From the IMG/VR virus record IMGVR_UViG_3300044615_000779, positions 1 through 32,920 of that record: 32,920 nucleotides of DNA. The stretch is one strand, 5' to 3'. Below, one piece after another: positions 1-5,716 of this stretch (position 1 is the stretch's first letter; each line of letters starts with the position of its first letter). Source of the stretch: a virus. The notes beneath the pieces are model-generated. The model had not been told where the DNA came from. It saw only the letters and a program-made list of their open reading frames with translations, and searched no databases. Made by a program: the position numbers and the translations under genes.

Positions 1-207
1 ACCAAGATTCTCCACCGCATGAGCAACACCATCACCGCTCAGGACATGACCGCCATCAATCGGACGATGGAGCAGTTGGGGTGGGAGTCTACGCGCCGTC
101 GCAAGCTGGGCATCGTCAGCAAGTGCTTCATCGTCCCGAGTCGTCGAGCGATGGAAGCGGCGGGCCAGCTTGACAACGTCTCCGATAACGTTACTGTAGA
201 GGAATGA
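1..207 (+). CDS. C-terminal end of an upstream gene, possibly primase/VapE-like ATPase (partial)
   Basis: The frame is open from base 1, so this is the 3' end of a gene that begins outside the window; ATG 19 is an internal candidate start giving 62 aa. The visible part contains a short segment around residues 16-40 (MEQLGW followed by a run of Arg/Lys and then KCFIVP). Established knowledge: a 'LGW + basic + hydrophobic strand' ending is common at the C terminus of VirE/VapE-type phage primase-helicases, where a small winged-helix ends the protein. That fits a position directly upstream of replication genes, but no catalytic motif is visible here. The gene ends TGA at 205-207, overlapping an ATG at 204. 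The stretch GATAACGTTA at 184-193 encodes Asp-Asn-Val with codons rare in this genome. Confidence 0.55.
   Translation, partial: TKILHRMSNTITAQDMTAINRTMEQLGWESTRRRKLGIVSKCFIVPSRRAMEAAGQLDNVSDNVTVEE
184..193. promoter_or_regulatory. Candidate operator-like palindrome (TAACGTTA)
   Basis: GATAACGTTA contains the perfect 8-base palindrome TAACGTTA near the end of the first gene, 11 bases before the next start codon. The same 10-mer recurs at 2057-2066, and related ATAAC...GTTAT sites occur at 1438-1450 and 9382-9394. AT-rich palindromes stand out in this GC-rich sequence. A repressor or stoperator site is inferred only from recurrence. Confidence 0.25.
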
Positions 208-245
208 AATTCATCGTGGAGAAGTGCAAGGCGGTGAAGTCGTGA
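204..245 (+). CDS. 13-codon mini-ORF linking two genes
   Basis: ATG 204 overlaps the previous stop (ATGA), has GAGG at 200-203 directly before it, and opens 13 codons (MKFIVEKCKAVKS) ending in a TGA that overlaps the GTG start at 242. It therefore joins its two neighbours by stop-start overlaps like every other junction in this operon. It may be a coupling peptide, the relic of a deleted gene, or chance. No function can be assigned. Confidence 0.25.
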   Translation: MKFIVEKCKAVKS

Positions 246-550
246 GCGACGAACTGAAGCAGCGCATCGACAAGGCCATCGACCGCATCATCGCGGGTCA
301 CAGTCCGATGCGGATTCCCGCCGACATGACGGACCCCGACATTGTGCTCACCGACTGCAAGGCCGCCCTCGACGCCGCGAGCGCGCGGGAAGCCGCCATC
401 TGGGCCGCGCTCTCTCGCGCGGGCGTGTCGCACGGGCAGAGCGTCGAGGGGCTGAAAGAGGGTCTCGCGGTGCTCGCCACCTTGAACGCGCGGGTCCTGG
501 AGGCCGCACTGGAGCGCATGACGCGGCTCGCGAAACTGGAGGGGCGATGA
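242..550 (+). CDS. Hypothetical protein (102 aa, helical)
   Basis: The start is taken as GTG 242, which overlaps the stop of the 13-codon ORF at 243-245; an in-frame GTG at 224 would add six residues. The protein is rich in Ala, Leu, Arg and Asp and reads as mostly helical, without membrane segments or signal peptide. One Cys is present (about residue 39, TDCKAAL). The last third (residues about 70-102) has heptad-like Leu/Ala spacing and ends in a basic stretch. It ends at 548-550, overlapping ATG 547 of the next gene, which places it in the early operon. I do not recognise the family. Confidence 0.6.
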   Translation: MSDELKQRIDKAIDRIIAGHSPMRIPADMTDPDIVLTDCKAALDAASAREAAIWAALSRAGVSHGQSVEGLKEGLAVLATLNARVLEAALERMTRLAKLEGR

Positions 551-1260
551 ACGAGCCCGCGCAAATCAAGGTGAAGGCGCGCGAATTGAGGCCCTACCAC
601 CACGGCATCTGGTGCAGCATCAACGGCGGCACGCCCTTCACGAACGAGATTGTCATCGTCGCGTGGATGGGCGACGGCAAGCGCATCAAGTGCATGCTGG
701 ACTCACACAACTGCATCACGGGGCTCGACCCCGACGAAGAGGTGGAGGTCGTCGCTCTCACCCCTAGCGGCTACTTCGCCGAGAAGTACGGCGCGTGGAC
801 GCTCGGGCCGCCTCCGCCGCCCGTCGAGACCATAGAGACCCTCCGCGCCGAACTCGCCGCGCTCAAGGCGTCACTCGCGCCCATTCCCGGCGTCACGGAC
901 GGCACGCGGGACAACGAGCCGTACACGCTGGAAGACTGTGCAGCCATCGAGGCGAAGCGCGGGAAGCCTTACACGCGCCTGCGTCGCACGGTGGAAGCGT
1001 TGAACTCGGCGCGCAGCAGGGCCGTTGGGTCTGACTACGTGCAGTATCTTGAATCGCTGGCGGTCGAGATGAAGGCGCTCAAGGCGCAGCACGCCGATGA
1101 ACTCCGCGCGGTCGCGGAGAGGCAGCGGGAGGCGGACCTCACCGTGATTCGCAGGACACCGCGTTGCGACTTTCACGAGCACGGGTGCGAACTCGACTCG
1201 GCGGTGGACACCATCTACTACGCATTGAAGGCCACGCCGCTCGTGACGGAGGAGAAATGA
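547..1260 (+). CDS. Hypothetical protein with coiled-coil segments (237 aa)
   Basis: ATG 547 overlaps the preceding stop as ATGA. The N-terminal 90 residues look like a small mixed alpha/beta domain with conserved-looking aromatic residues (YHHGIWCS near 17-24, then WMGDGKRIKCML). A proline hinge (PPPPPVET, about 88-95) separates it from a region with two helical, coiled-coil-like stretches (about 96-112 and 165-200). Near the C terminus a Cys/His cluster, CDFHEHGC, could bind a metal. There is no signal peptide. The stop overlaps the next ATG at 1257. I do not recognise the family; its context in front of a nuclease and a helicase suggests an early DNA-metabolism or host-takeover role, which is inference. 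Confidence 0.6.
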   Translation: MNEPAQIKVKARELRPYHHGIWCSINGGTPFTNEIVIVAWMGDGKRIKCMLDSHNCITGLDPDEEVEVVALTPSGYFAEKYGAWTLGPPPPPVETIETLRAELAALKASLAPIPGVTDGTRDNEPYTLEDCAAIEAKRGKPYTRLRRTVEALNSARSRAVGSDYVQYLESLAVEMKALKAQHADELRAVAERQREADLTVIRRTPRCDFHEHGCELDSAVDTIYYALKATPLVTEEK

Positions 1261-1472
1261 CCCGCGCGGATCGCGGACTCCTGGCCCTCGTCGTCTTCAT
1301 GGGCCTCTTCCTCGTCGCCAGTGCCATCGCGGGCTGGCGGAAGGAGGCGCAGATGCAGGCCCAAGTCGAGTTCTGGCGCACGATGTACCTCCGCGCCGAC
1401 CACGACGCGAAGTACGTGAACTGCGTCGAAGTTGACGATAACTTTGTTATGTGCGAGAAGCCCAAGCCATGA
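1257..1472 (+). CDS. Small single-span membrane protein (71 aa)
   Basis: ATG 1257 overlaps the preceding stop (ATGA). After a short charged N terminus (TRADRG) comes one hydrophobic segment at about residues 8-26 (LLALVVFMGLFLVASAIAG), followed by WRKE, so a single transmembrane helix with a basic flank on its C-terminal side. The remaining 45 residues are polar and include two Cys. No lipobox or clear cleavage site is seen. Small early membrane proteins of phages often act in superinfection exclusion or host membrane interference, but nothing in the sequence proves this. The stop overlaps the nuclease start at 1469. Confidence 0.55.
   Translation: MTRADRGLLALVVFMGLFLVASAIAGWRKEAQMQAQVEFWRTMYLRADHDAKYVNCVEVDDNFVMCEKPKP
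1438..1450. promoter_or_regulatory. Candidate operator-like inverted repeat ATAAC-TTT-GTTAT
   Basis: Perfect 5-base arms ATAAC (1438-1442) and GTTAT (1446-1450) flank a 3-base spacer, 18 bases upstream of the nuclease start at 1469. It resembles 2058-2067 (ATAACGTTAT) and 9382-9394 (ATAAC-TCT-GTTTT). The position just before a start codon fits a repressor site, but it also lies within the coding region of the small membrane protein. Confidence 0.25.
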
Positions 1473-2791
1473 GCAAGTCCGTTGAAGACGGCGTCGTGAA
1501 GCTGCTCTCCCCGTCGATGATCAACAAGTTCGACTCCACCCAGTCCTTCGGGTGCGAGCGCCGATGGTGGTATCGCTACGTCAAGGGCCTCGACGAGCCG
1601 CAGACGGGCAACCAGGAACTCGGAGAGCGCCTTCACGCGCTCATCGAGCACCGCCTGAAGACGGGCGAGACGCCCGTGGTCGAGCACGAGGCCGCGGGCC
1701 TCTACCTCGCAGGTCAGGCGATGATTGAGTCCGTCGCCCAGCGCACCATCATTGGCGTCGAGCGCGCGCTCCCCCGTGACTTCACCGTGGACGGCACACC
1801 GTTTTCGCCCATGAGCAAGTGTGACGTGGTGACGATGGACGGCATCATCGACTGGAAGACCTCCAGCGACATCAACCGCTACGGGAAGACCGAGCGCGAG
1901 CTGGCGACCGACACGCAGATGGTGCTCTACGCGCTCGCGTTCCACCCCACCACCGAGGCGGTCAAGCTCGCCCACGGTCAGTTTCAGACCAAGGGCCGCA
2001 AGGCCACGAACTTCGTGGAGGTCGAGGTCACCGACAAGCACCTTGCATCTCACCGGGATAACGTTATTATCCCCTTGGTTCAGAAAATGAAGTCGGCGGC
2101 GTCGGAGTCGGACGTTCGCAAGCTGCCCCGCAACGAAAAGTCCTGTTTCAACTGTGCCTACAAACCGCATTGTCCAACCGCAGAGGGAGAAAACATCATG
2201 TCGTTCTTCAGCAAGATGAAGCCTACCGCCACCCCCGAAGTTCAGCCCGTCCTCCCGCCCGACGCGCCGAAGTCCGACCCCGCGAAGGCCGCCGAGCCCG
2301 TCGAGGGCTTCAGCCCCGTGCCCGCCCCGCGCCGCAACCTCATCGTCGAAGCGGCTCCTAGCCCGAGCGCGGACTTGGCTCACGAGGCCCCGAAGCCCAC
2401 CCCGCCCCCCGCGCCCGAGACTCCCGCCGAGCCCGTGAAGCGCGGTCGCGGTCGCCCGCCCGGATCGAAGAACCGTCCGAAGGAGCCTAGCGTGACAACT
2501 GACCCGAACGTGAAGGACGGGTACGTGATCGCCTACGATCCCGCGAAGATCGTCAACGCGGCTCAGGGCATGATCATCAAGTCCCGCACCGTGACCAAGG
2601 GTTACACGGTCAACGTCGGCGCTTTCAACTCCGTGCGCTTCGACTTCTCCGCGACCGCCGAGGGCGGCACCGACGAGGAACTCCGCGACTACGTGGACTC
2701 CGTGCTCGAAGCCGAGGTGTCGAAGTACCAGGCCGAGGTGGACGCCAAGAACAAGGTCAGCGTCCCCGCGAAGGAAGTGGTCCTGAAGTGA
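1469..2791 (+). CDS. PD-(D/E)XK (Cas4/AddB-like, Fe-S type) nuclease fused to an AT-hook tail
   Basis: The start at ATG 1469 overlaps the preceding stop (ATGA) and gives 440 aa. Residues 1-240 show the RecB-family nuclease pattern: LSPSMIN near the N terminus, a GERLH motif near 52-56, KCD at 117-119, DWK at 128-130 and QMVLY at 150-154 (motif QxxxY). Four cysteines, C29 and C226/C229/C235 (CxxC then x5 C), match the arrangement that holds a 4Fe-4S cluster in Cas4 and AddB. The expected activity is metal-dependent DNA exonuclease action in replication or recombination. From about residue 244 a second part begins: a Pro-rich linker, an AT-hook-like KRGRGRPPGSKNRPK near 326, and a 90-residue C-terminal domain of unknown type. 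An internal ATG at 2198 with a strong SD marks this junction. Such a tail probably adds DNA binding; this is inference. Confidence 0.85.
   Translation: MSKSVEDGVVKLLSPSMINKFDSTQSFGCERRWWYRYVKGLDEPQTGNQELGERLHALIEHRLKTGETPVVEHEAAGLYLAGQAMIESVAQRTIIGVERALPRDFTVDGTPFSPMSKCDVVTMDGIIDWKTSSDINRYGKTERELATDTQMVLYALAFHPTTEAVKLAHGQFQTKGRKATNFVEVEVTDKHLASHRDNVIIPLVQKMKSAASESDVRKLPRNEKSCFNCAYKPHCPTAEGENIMSFFSKMKPTATPEVQPVLPPDAPKSDPAKAAEPVEGFSPVPAPRRNLIVEAAPSPSADLAHEAPKPTPPPAPETPAEPVKRGRGRPPGSKNRPKEPSVTTDPNVKDGYVIAYDPAKIVNAAQGMIIKSRTVTKGYTVNVGAFNSVRFDFSATAEGGTDEELRDYVDSVLEAEVSKYQAEVDAKNKVSVPAKEVVLK
2056..2072. promoter_or_regulatory. Candidate operator-like palindrome ATAACGTTAT
   Basis: GGATAA (2056-2061) and TTATCC (2067-2072) form an inverted repeat, and the core ATAACGTTAT (2058-2067) is a perfect 10-base palindrome. 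It lies in the nuclease gene, about 125 bases before the internal start at 2198. It encodes Asp-Asn-Val-Ile-Ile with unusually AT-ending codons (GAT AAC GTT ATT ATC). It is the best member of a family of similar sites in the early region. Confidence 0.3.
2198..2791 (+). CDS. Possible internally started protein: AT-hook/C-terminal part of the nuclease gene (197 aa)
   Basis: ATG 2198 is in the nuclease frame and is preceded by GAGGGAG at 2183-2189 with an 8-base spacer, a much stronger ribosome binding site than that of most genes here. It falls exactly where the nuclease domain ends, just after the last Fe-S cysteine. The product would begin MSFFSKMKP, pass through a Pro/Ala-rich region, contain the AT-hook-like GRGRPPGSK, and end in a folded-looking domain (about the last 95 residues). 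It could be a separately made DNA-binding subunit or the trace of a gene fusion. Only the SD and domain boundary support it. Confidence 0.3.
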   Translation: MSFFSKMKPTATPEVQPVLPPDAPKSDPAKAAEPVEGFSPVPAPRRNLIVEAAPSPSADLAHEAPKPTPPPAPETPAEPVKRGRGRPPGSKNRPKEPSVTTDPNVKDGYVIAYDPAKIVNAAQGMIIKSRTVTKGYTVNVGAFNSVRFDFSATAEGGTDEELRDYVDSVLEAEVSKYQAEVDAKNKVSVPAKEVVLK

Positions 2792-4656
2792 GCCTCTTCC
2801 GTTCGCTCCCGCCCGCACCCGAGAGCGAGCGGAAGGAAGTCTACATCAAGGGTCAGGCAGTCGGAGAGTCGCGAGATCTCCGACGAGTCCTGGCGCTCCC
2901 GCGACGCCCGCGGCCTGATGATGCTCAGACCGCATTATGGGCAGAGTACATAAAGAGCGAGCTGGGCACCGGCATCACTTCCTGCGAGTGCGAGACGAAG
3001 TACAAGCGGCGGTGCTGTGCCAACCTTCTGCCCGTGCAGGCGTGGGCGCTCTACGAAGCGGCCACCGTGGGCGGGCTGCTCGGACCCATCGGTGTCGGCC
3101 ACGGGAAAACTCTCCTCGACTTGCTCACGCCGATGGTCGTCGGCGCAAAAACAGCAGTTCTCCTCCTTCCCCCGAACCTCAAAGCGCAGATGCTTGAGGT
3201 GGACTGGCACTTCTATGGACAACACTGGAAACTCCCAAACTTGGCAGGTGGCCGCTGGATCGCCCCAGGAAGGCCCACACTCCACGTGGTGGCGTTCTCC
3301 GAGCTATCAGGTAGTCGAGCGACAGACCTACTCGACCGCCTACGCCCCGATGTGGTCGTGGTCGATGAAGCCCATTCTGTCCGCAACCGCACCGCCGCCC
3401 GCACCAAACGCTTCCGCCGATTCGTCGAAAAGCACAGACCCAAAGTGTTCGCCTGGAGCGGAACGCTGACCTCACGGAGCCTCAAGGACTATGCCGACCT
3501 CTCGAATTTCGCTCTTGCGGAAGGCAGCCCGACGCCTCTCCACTGGCCTACAGTGGAGGAATGGGCAGGCCACCTCGATCCAAGTGAGTTTCGTAGTCCA
3601 CCCGGACGGCTCGTTCAGTTCGGCACGGATGCAAGAGTGGGATACGCAAAATGGCTTGTGGATACCGCAGGCGTGGTGTCGTCTGGTGATTCGGCCTCCT
3701 GCCAAGCGAGCCTCGTCATCTCCGAGCGCAAAGTCGAAGCGCCCGAAGTCGTCAAGCGCCACCTCGCGGACCTCGAAGCGACGTGGACGCGCCCGGACGG
3801 CGAAGAACTCATCGACGCGATGAGCGTCGGTCGGTGCGCTCGCGAGCTGTCCTGCGGGTTCTACTACCGCTGGCGCTGGCCGCGTAAAGAGCCCGTCGAA
3901 GTCATCGAGCGGTGGCTGAAGGCGCGCAAGGAGTGGCACAAGGAACTCCGCGAGAAGCTGAAGCTCTCACGGCCTCACATGGACTCGCCGCTCCTGTGCG
4001 CGAAAGCGGCCATTCGTTGGTACAAGGGGTACACGCATGTCGAAAGAGACGAAGCGGGAAACGAAGTCGGAAGGCGTGAAGTCCCTCCGCGCAGCATGGC
4101 CGGGCCTCTTCCGGTCTGGCCTAGCCTCTGCTGGCCCGAGTGGGAAGAAGTCCGCGACTCCGCGAAACCGGAAACCGAAGCGGTCTGGCTCGACGACTTC
4201 CTCGTCGAAGACTGCCTCGCGTGGCTCGCGGAAGGCCCCGGCCTCCTCTGGTACGAGTTTGATGGACTTGCTCAACGCATTCGTCAACGTGCGCGAGGCG
4301 GCGAAGTTGTCCTTACTCACGCTGGCCCTGGAGATGACGGAAACAGGGTCGTCCTTGGGCTCACTGGAGGAGAGCGGGTTACCGCCAGCATTCGTGCTCA
4401 CGGAACTGGAAAGAATCTCCAGCAGTTTGCTCGCAATCTCGTCGCGAATCCGCCAAGCAGCGGGAGCGAGTGGGAGCAACTCATCGGCCGCACCCACCGC
4501 CAAGGCCAAAAAGAAGACGAAGTGAGCATCGAAGTCTACCGCCACACGGATCCGGTGCTGAAGGCGGTTGAGAAGGCCCGAGACTTGAGCGAGTACATCG
4601 AAGAGAGCTTCGGTGCGACTCAGAAGCTGGCGAGCAAGGCTACTTGGCGATTCTGA
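2788..4656 (+). CDS. SF2 DNA helicase (SNF2/DEAH-like)
   Basis: GTG 2788 overlaps the nuclease stop (GTGA) and opens 622 aa. Motifs in order: a Q-like LLPVQ at 80-84, Walker A GVGHGKT at 102-108, a strand and LLPPN (motif Ia region) at about 125-130, Walker B DEAH at 193-196, SGTLTSR (motif III) at 224-230, and a C-terminal half with ASIRAHGTGKNLQ and the arginine-finger motif QLIGRTHRQGQ (motif VI) at 564-574. This is an ATP-dependent duplex DNA translocase or helicase, encoded next to a recombination nuclease as often seen in phage replication modules. A Cys cluster (C66, C68, C76, C77) precedes Walker A. Codon use is odd: from about 4255 on, third positions become AT-rich while the +1 frame is GC3-rich, suggesting constraint from an overlapping reading frame. 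Confidence 0.88.
   Translation: MSLFRSLPPAPESERKEVYIKGQAVGESRDLRRVLALPRRPRPDDAQTALWAEYIKSELGTGITSCECETKYKRRCCANLLPVQAWALYEAATVGGLLGPIGVGHGKTLLDLLTPMVVGAKTAVLLLPPNLKAQMLEVDWHFYGQHWKLPNLAGGRWIAPGRPTLHVVAFSELSGSRATDLLDRLRPDVVVVDEAHSVRNRTAARTKRFRRFVEKHRPKVFAWSGTLTSRSLKDYADLSNFALAEGSPTPLHWPTVEEWAGHLDPSEFRSPPGRLVQFGTDARVGYAKWLVDTAGVVSSGDSASCQASLVISERKVEAPEVVKRHLADLEATWTRPDGEELIDAMSVGRCARELSCGFYYRWRWPRKEPVEVIERWLKARKEWHKELREKLKLSRPHMDSPLLCAKAAIRWYKGYTHVERDEAGNEVGRREVPPRSMAGPLPVWPSLCWPEWEEVRDSAKPETEAVWLDDFLVEDCLAWLAEGPGLLWYEFDGLAQRIRQRARGGEVVLTHAGPGDDGNRVVLGLTGGERVTASIRAHGTGKNLQQFARNLVANPPSSGSEWEQLIGRTHRQGQKEDEVSIEVYRHTDPVLKAVEKARDLSEYIEESFGATQKLASKATWRF
4037..4525 (+). CDS. Candidate overlapping gene in +1 frame of the helicase (162 aa)
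   Basis: An open frame starts at ATG 4037, with AGGGG about 9 bases upstream, and ends TGA 4523-4525. It lies wholly inside the helicase gene in the +1 frame. The product would have a basic, Ser-rich N terminus (about 1-75), a helical middle beginning MDLLNAFVNVREAAKL, and a Lys-rich tail (AKAKKKTK). From 4265 to 4470 this frame uses mostly G/C-ending codons, whereas the helicase frame there uses many unusual ones (TTT, GAT, GGA, CTT, ACT, GTT). That is the reverse of a normal shadow ORF. The helicase frame is nevertheless real (motif VI lies here). Dual coding is possible but unproven. Confidence 0.3.
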   Translation: MSKETKRETKSEGVKSLRAAWPGLFRSGLASAGPSGKKSATPRNRKPKRSGSTTSSSKTASRGSRKAPASSGTSLMDLLNAFVNVREAAKLSLLTLALEMTETGSSLGSLEESGLPPAFVLTELERISSSLLAISSRIRQAAGASGSNSSAAPTAKAKKKTK

Positions 4657-4657
4657 G

Positions 4658-4686
4658 TTGACAGGTGCCCGAGTAATAACTAAATC
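4658..4686 (+). promoter_or_regulatory. Candidate sigma70-like promoter
   Basis: A perfect -35 box TTGACA (4658-4663) is followed 17 bases later by TAAATC (4681-4686), a weak -10, within an AT-rich stretch that is exceptional for this genome. It lies directly after the helicase stop in the 91-base gap, one of the largest gaps on this strand, and points toward the gene at 4748. The -35 match is strong and the -10 match partial. Confidence 0.45.
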
Positions 4687-4693
4687 ATCTCTG

Positions 4694-4712
4694 TCGCCGC
4701 ATTTCGCGGCGA
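4694..4712 (+). promoter_or_regulatory. 5' leader hairpin
   Basis: TCGCCGC (4694-4700) and GCGGCGA (4706-4712) form a perfect 7-base-pair stem with loop ATTTC. It lies just downstream of the candidate promoter and 35 bases before ATG 4748, with no T-run after it, so it is more likely an mRNA-stabilising leader element than a terminator. Confidence 0.45.
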
Positions 4713-4747
4713 AGACACGCAGCAAAAACGAAAGCGAGAGTTTCAAA

Positions 4748-5323
4748 ATGGGCTTCATGGACATGGTGGCAAAGGCGCGCGAGAACAAGTCGGCTGGCAA
4801 GGACGCGGACCTCATCGCGAAGGATCAGCAGGGCGAGATTCTCGTCCACAGCCTGACCTTCTTCGAGACTGACAAGGGCAAGTGGGGCGCACTCAGCGGC
4901 GAGATCGTCAAGTCGAGTCCGAAGGTGTCCGGGGCGGTCGTGCAGCAGCCTGGGACCAAGGTCAAGGTGGTCTACAAGTGCCATGGTGACTACCCGTTGA
5001 TTGGCTACGAGGGCATCCTGCGCGCCGTCGAAGCCATCTACGGAACCGAGGGCAACAAGGAAGAGACGGACCTCGCGATGCGCACCTGCTTCGGGTCCGA
5101 CGAGACGCACTTCACCAAGAAGGCCACGGCGAAGGACCGCGAGCACCCGTTGTTCGCAGGGCGCGGGTGCCTCGTGGGCTTCAGCTCGAAGAACGCGAAG
5201 AACACTGACAAGCGCGTGGCGGCTGGCAAGGATCCGATCGTCGAGGTCGCTTTCAAGCACATCGATCAGTCGTTGGAAGACATCAAGGCTCGGGCAGCCA
5301 AGCTTCCTGAAGTCGAGGGCTGA
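4748..5323 (+). CDS. Hypothetical early protein (191 aa), separately promoted
   Basis: ATG 4748 is chosen because GAGAG lies about 8 bases upstream, and because longer in-frame starts (for example 4613) would run through the helicase end and the promoter. The product begins MGFMDMVAKARENK, has a beta-rich centre (about residues 25-80, with GKWGALSGEIV and KVKVVYKCHGDYP) and ends with a helical, acidic tail. There is no membrane segment. Own promoter, leader hairpin and 138-base structured 3' region suggest high or separately timed expression. In phage replication modules a highly expressed small protein between helicase and polymerase is often the single-strand DNA-binding protein, and the beta-rich core would allow this, but I see no diagnostic motif and assign no function. 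Confidence 0.7.
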   Translation: MGFMDMVAKARENKSAGKDADLIAKDQQGEILVHSLTFFETDKGKWGALSGEIVKSSPKVSGAVVQQPGTKVKVVYKCHGDYPLIGYEGILRAVEAIYGTEGNKEETDLAMRTCFGSDETHFTKKATAKDREHPLFAGRGCLVGFSSKNAKNTDKRVAAGKDPIVEVAFKHIDQSLEDIKARAAKLPEVEG

Positions 5324-5336
5324 CCCGTCCGGTAGG

Positions 5337-5387
5337 GAGAGCGAACCGTTAGCTTGTGAGCGGGTAGATCCGACACTCGCCGCTCTC
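5337..5387 (+). ncRNA. Structured RNA element (nested hairpin)
   Basis: GAGAGCG (5337-5343) pairs perfectly with CGCTCTC (5381-5387), closing a 51-base domain. Inside it, GTG...CAC and CGG...CCG pair around the loop GTAGAT. It sits in the 138-base gap between genes, right before the tRNA-like element. It lacks a T-loop, so it is not a second tRNA, and no T-run follows, so it is not a standard terminator. It may be part of a leader for the gene at 5462. Confidence 0.35.
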
Positions 5388-5390
5388 GTA

Positions 5391-5459
5391 GTCTCCATCT
5401 TCTAACTGGTAAGACCCAGCAGAATGCCGGGAATTCGGGTTCGAGTCCCGATGGAGGCC
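5391..5459 (+). tRNA. Degenerate tRNA-like element
   Basis: The acceptor arms GTCTCCA (5391-5397) and TGGAGGC (5452-5458) pair over 7 positions (one T-G). The T arm is perfect: stem TCGGG/CCCGA with loop TTCGAGT, which matches the TTCRANY consensus. The D arm contains the conserved AACTGGTA loop with a 3-pair stem. The anticodon arm is abnormal: CCCAG/CCGGG with one A-C mismatch gives loop CAGAATG, which has A instead of the universal T33 (anticodon would be GAA). At 69 bases the element is 3-4 short. CCA is not encoded in the standard position. It looks like a tRNA with a small deletion, or a tRNA mimic. Its 3' acceptor strand contains GGAGG (5453-5457), the SD of ATG 5462. Confidence 0.4.
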
Positions 5460-5461
5460 AT

Positions 5462-5716
5462 ATGGAAGACCCAAAAGCAGCCGCAAAGCGCATCCGCAAC
5501 ACCCGCGAAGTCGAGGGGCTCCTCCGTCAGTTCCTCAAGATGGAGACGGGCCTGGGCAAGAACGCCGCGTACCAGCGCGGGCACGTCTGGAACTTCGAGT
5601 GGTGCTCCAGCGATCCCGCGAAGGCCCAGCCTGCGAAGGTCGCAGAGGTCAACCGGCTCATGAACGAGGGCCTGTCGTTCGACGAGGCGTTCGATCGAGT
5701 GGCTCGTGGAACTTGA
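5462..5716 (+). CDS. Hypothetical protein (84 aa)
   Basis: ATG 5462 lies 5 bases after a perfect GGAGG SD (5453-5457) that is embedded in the 3' acceptor strand of the tRNA-like element, so translation may depend on opening that fold. The product is small, hydrophilic and mainly helical (starts MEDPKAAAKRIRNTREVEGL), with a single Cys in WNFEWCSSDPAKAQ near residue 48. No known domain is recognised. It overlaps the following GTG start at 5706 by 11 bases. Confidence 0.6.
   Translation: MEDPKAAAKRIRNTREVEGLLRQFLKMETGLGKNAAYQRGHVWNFEWCSSDPAKAQPAKVAEVNRLMNEGLSFDEAFDRVARGT

Noticed and set aside
1139-2818. 559-codon open frame on the minus strand opposite the nuclease gene
   Set aside because: It mirrors the nuclease gene, is His/Leu/Val/Arg-rich without recognisable motifs, and the plus frame has clear nuclease motifs. 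Long antisense ORFs are common at this GC content.
4694-4712. Intrinsic terminator after the helicase gene
   Set aside because: The stem is not followed by a T-run and lies downstream of a promoter-like sequence, so a leader element is more likely.
5337-5387. Second tRNA in the same gap
   Set aside because: Although its ends pair as a 7-base acceptor would, it is only 51 bases long and has no T-loop sequence.
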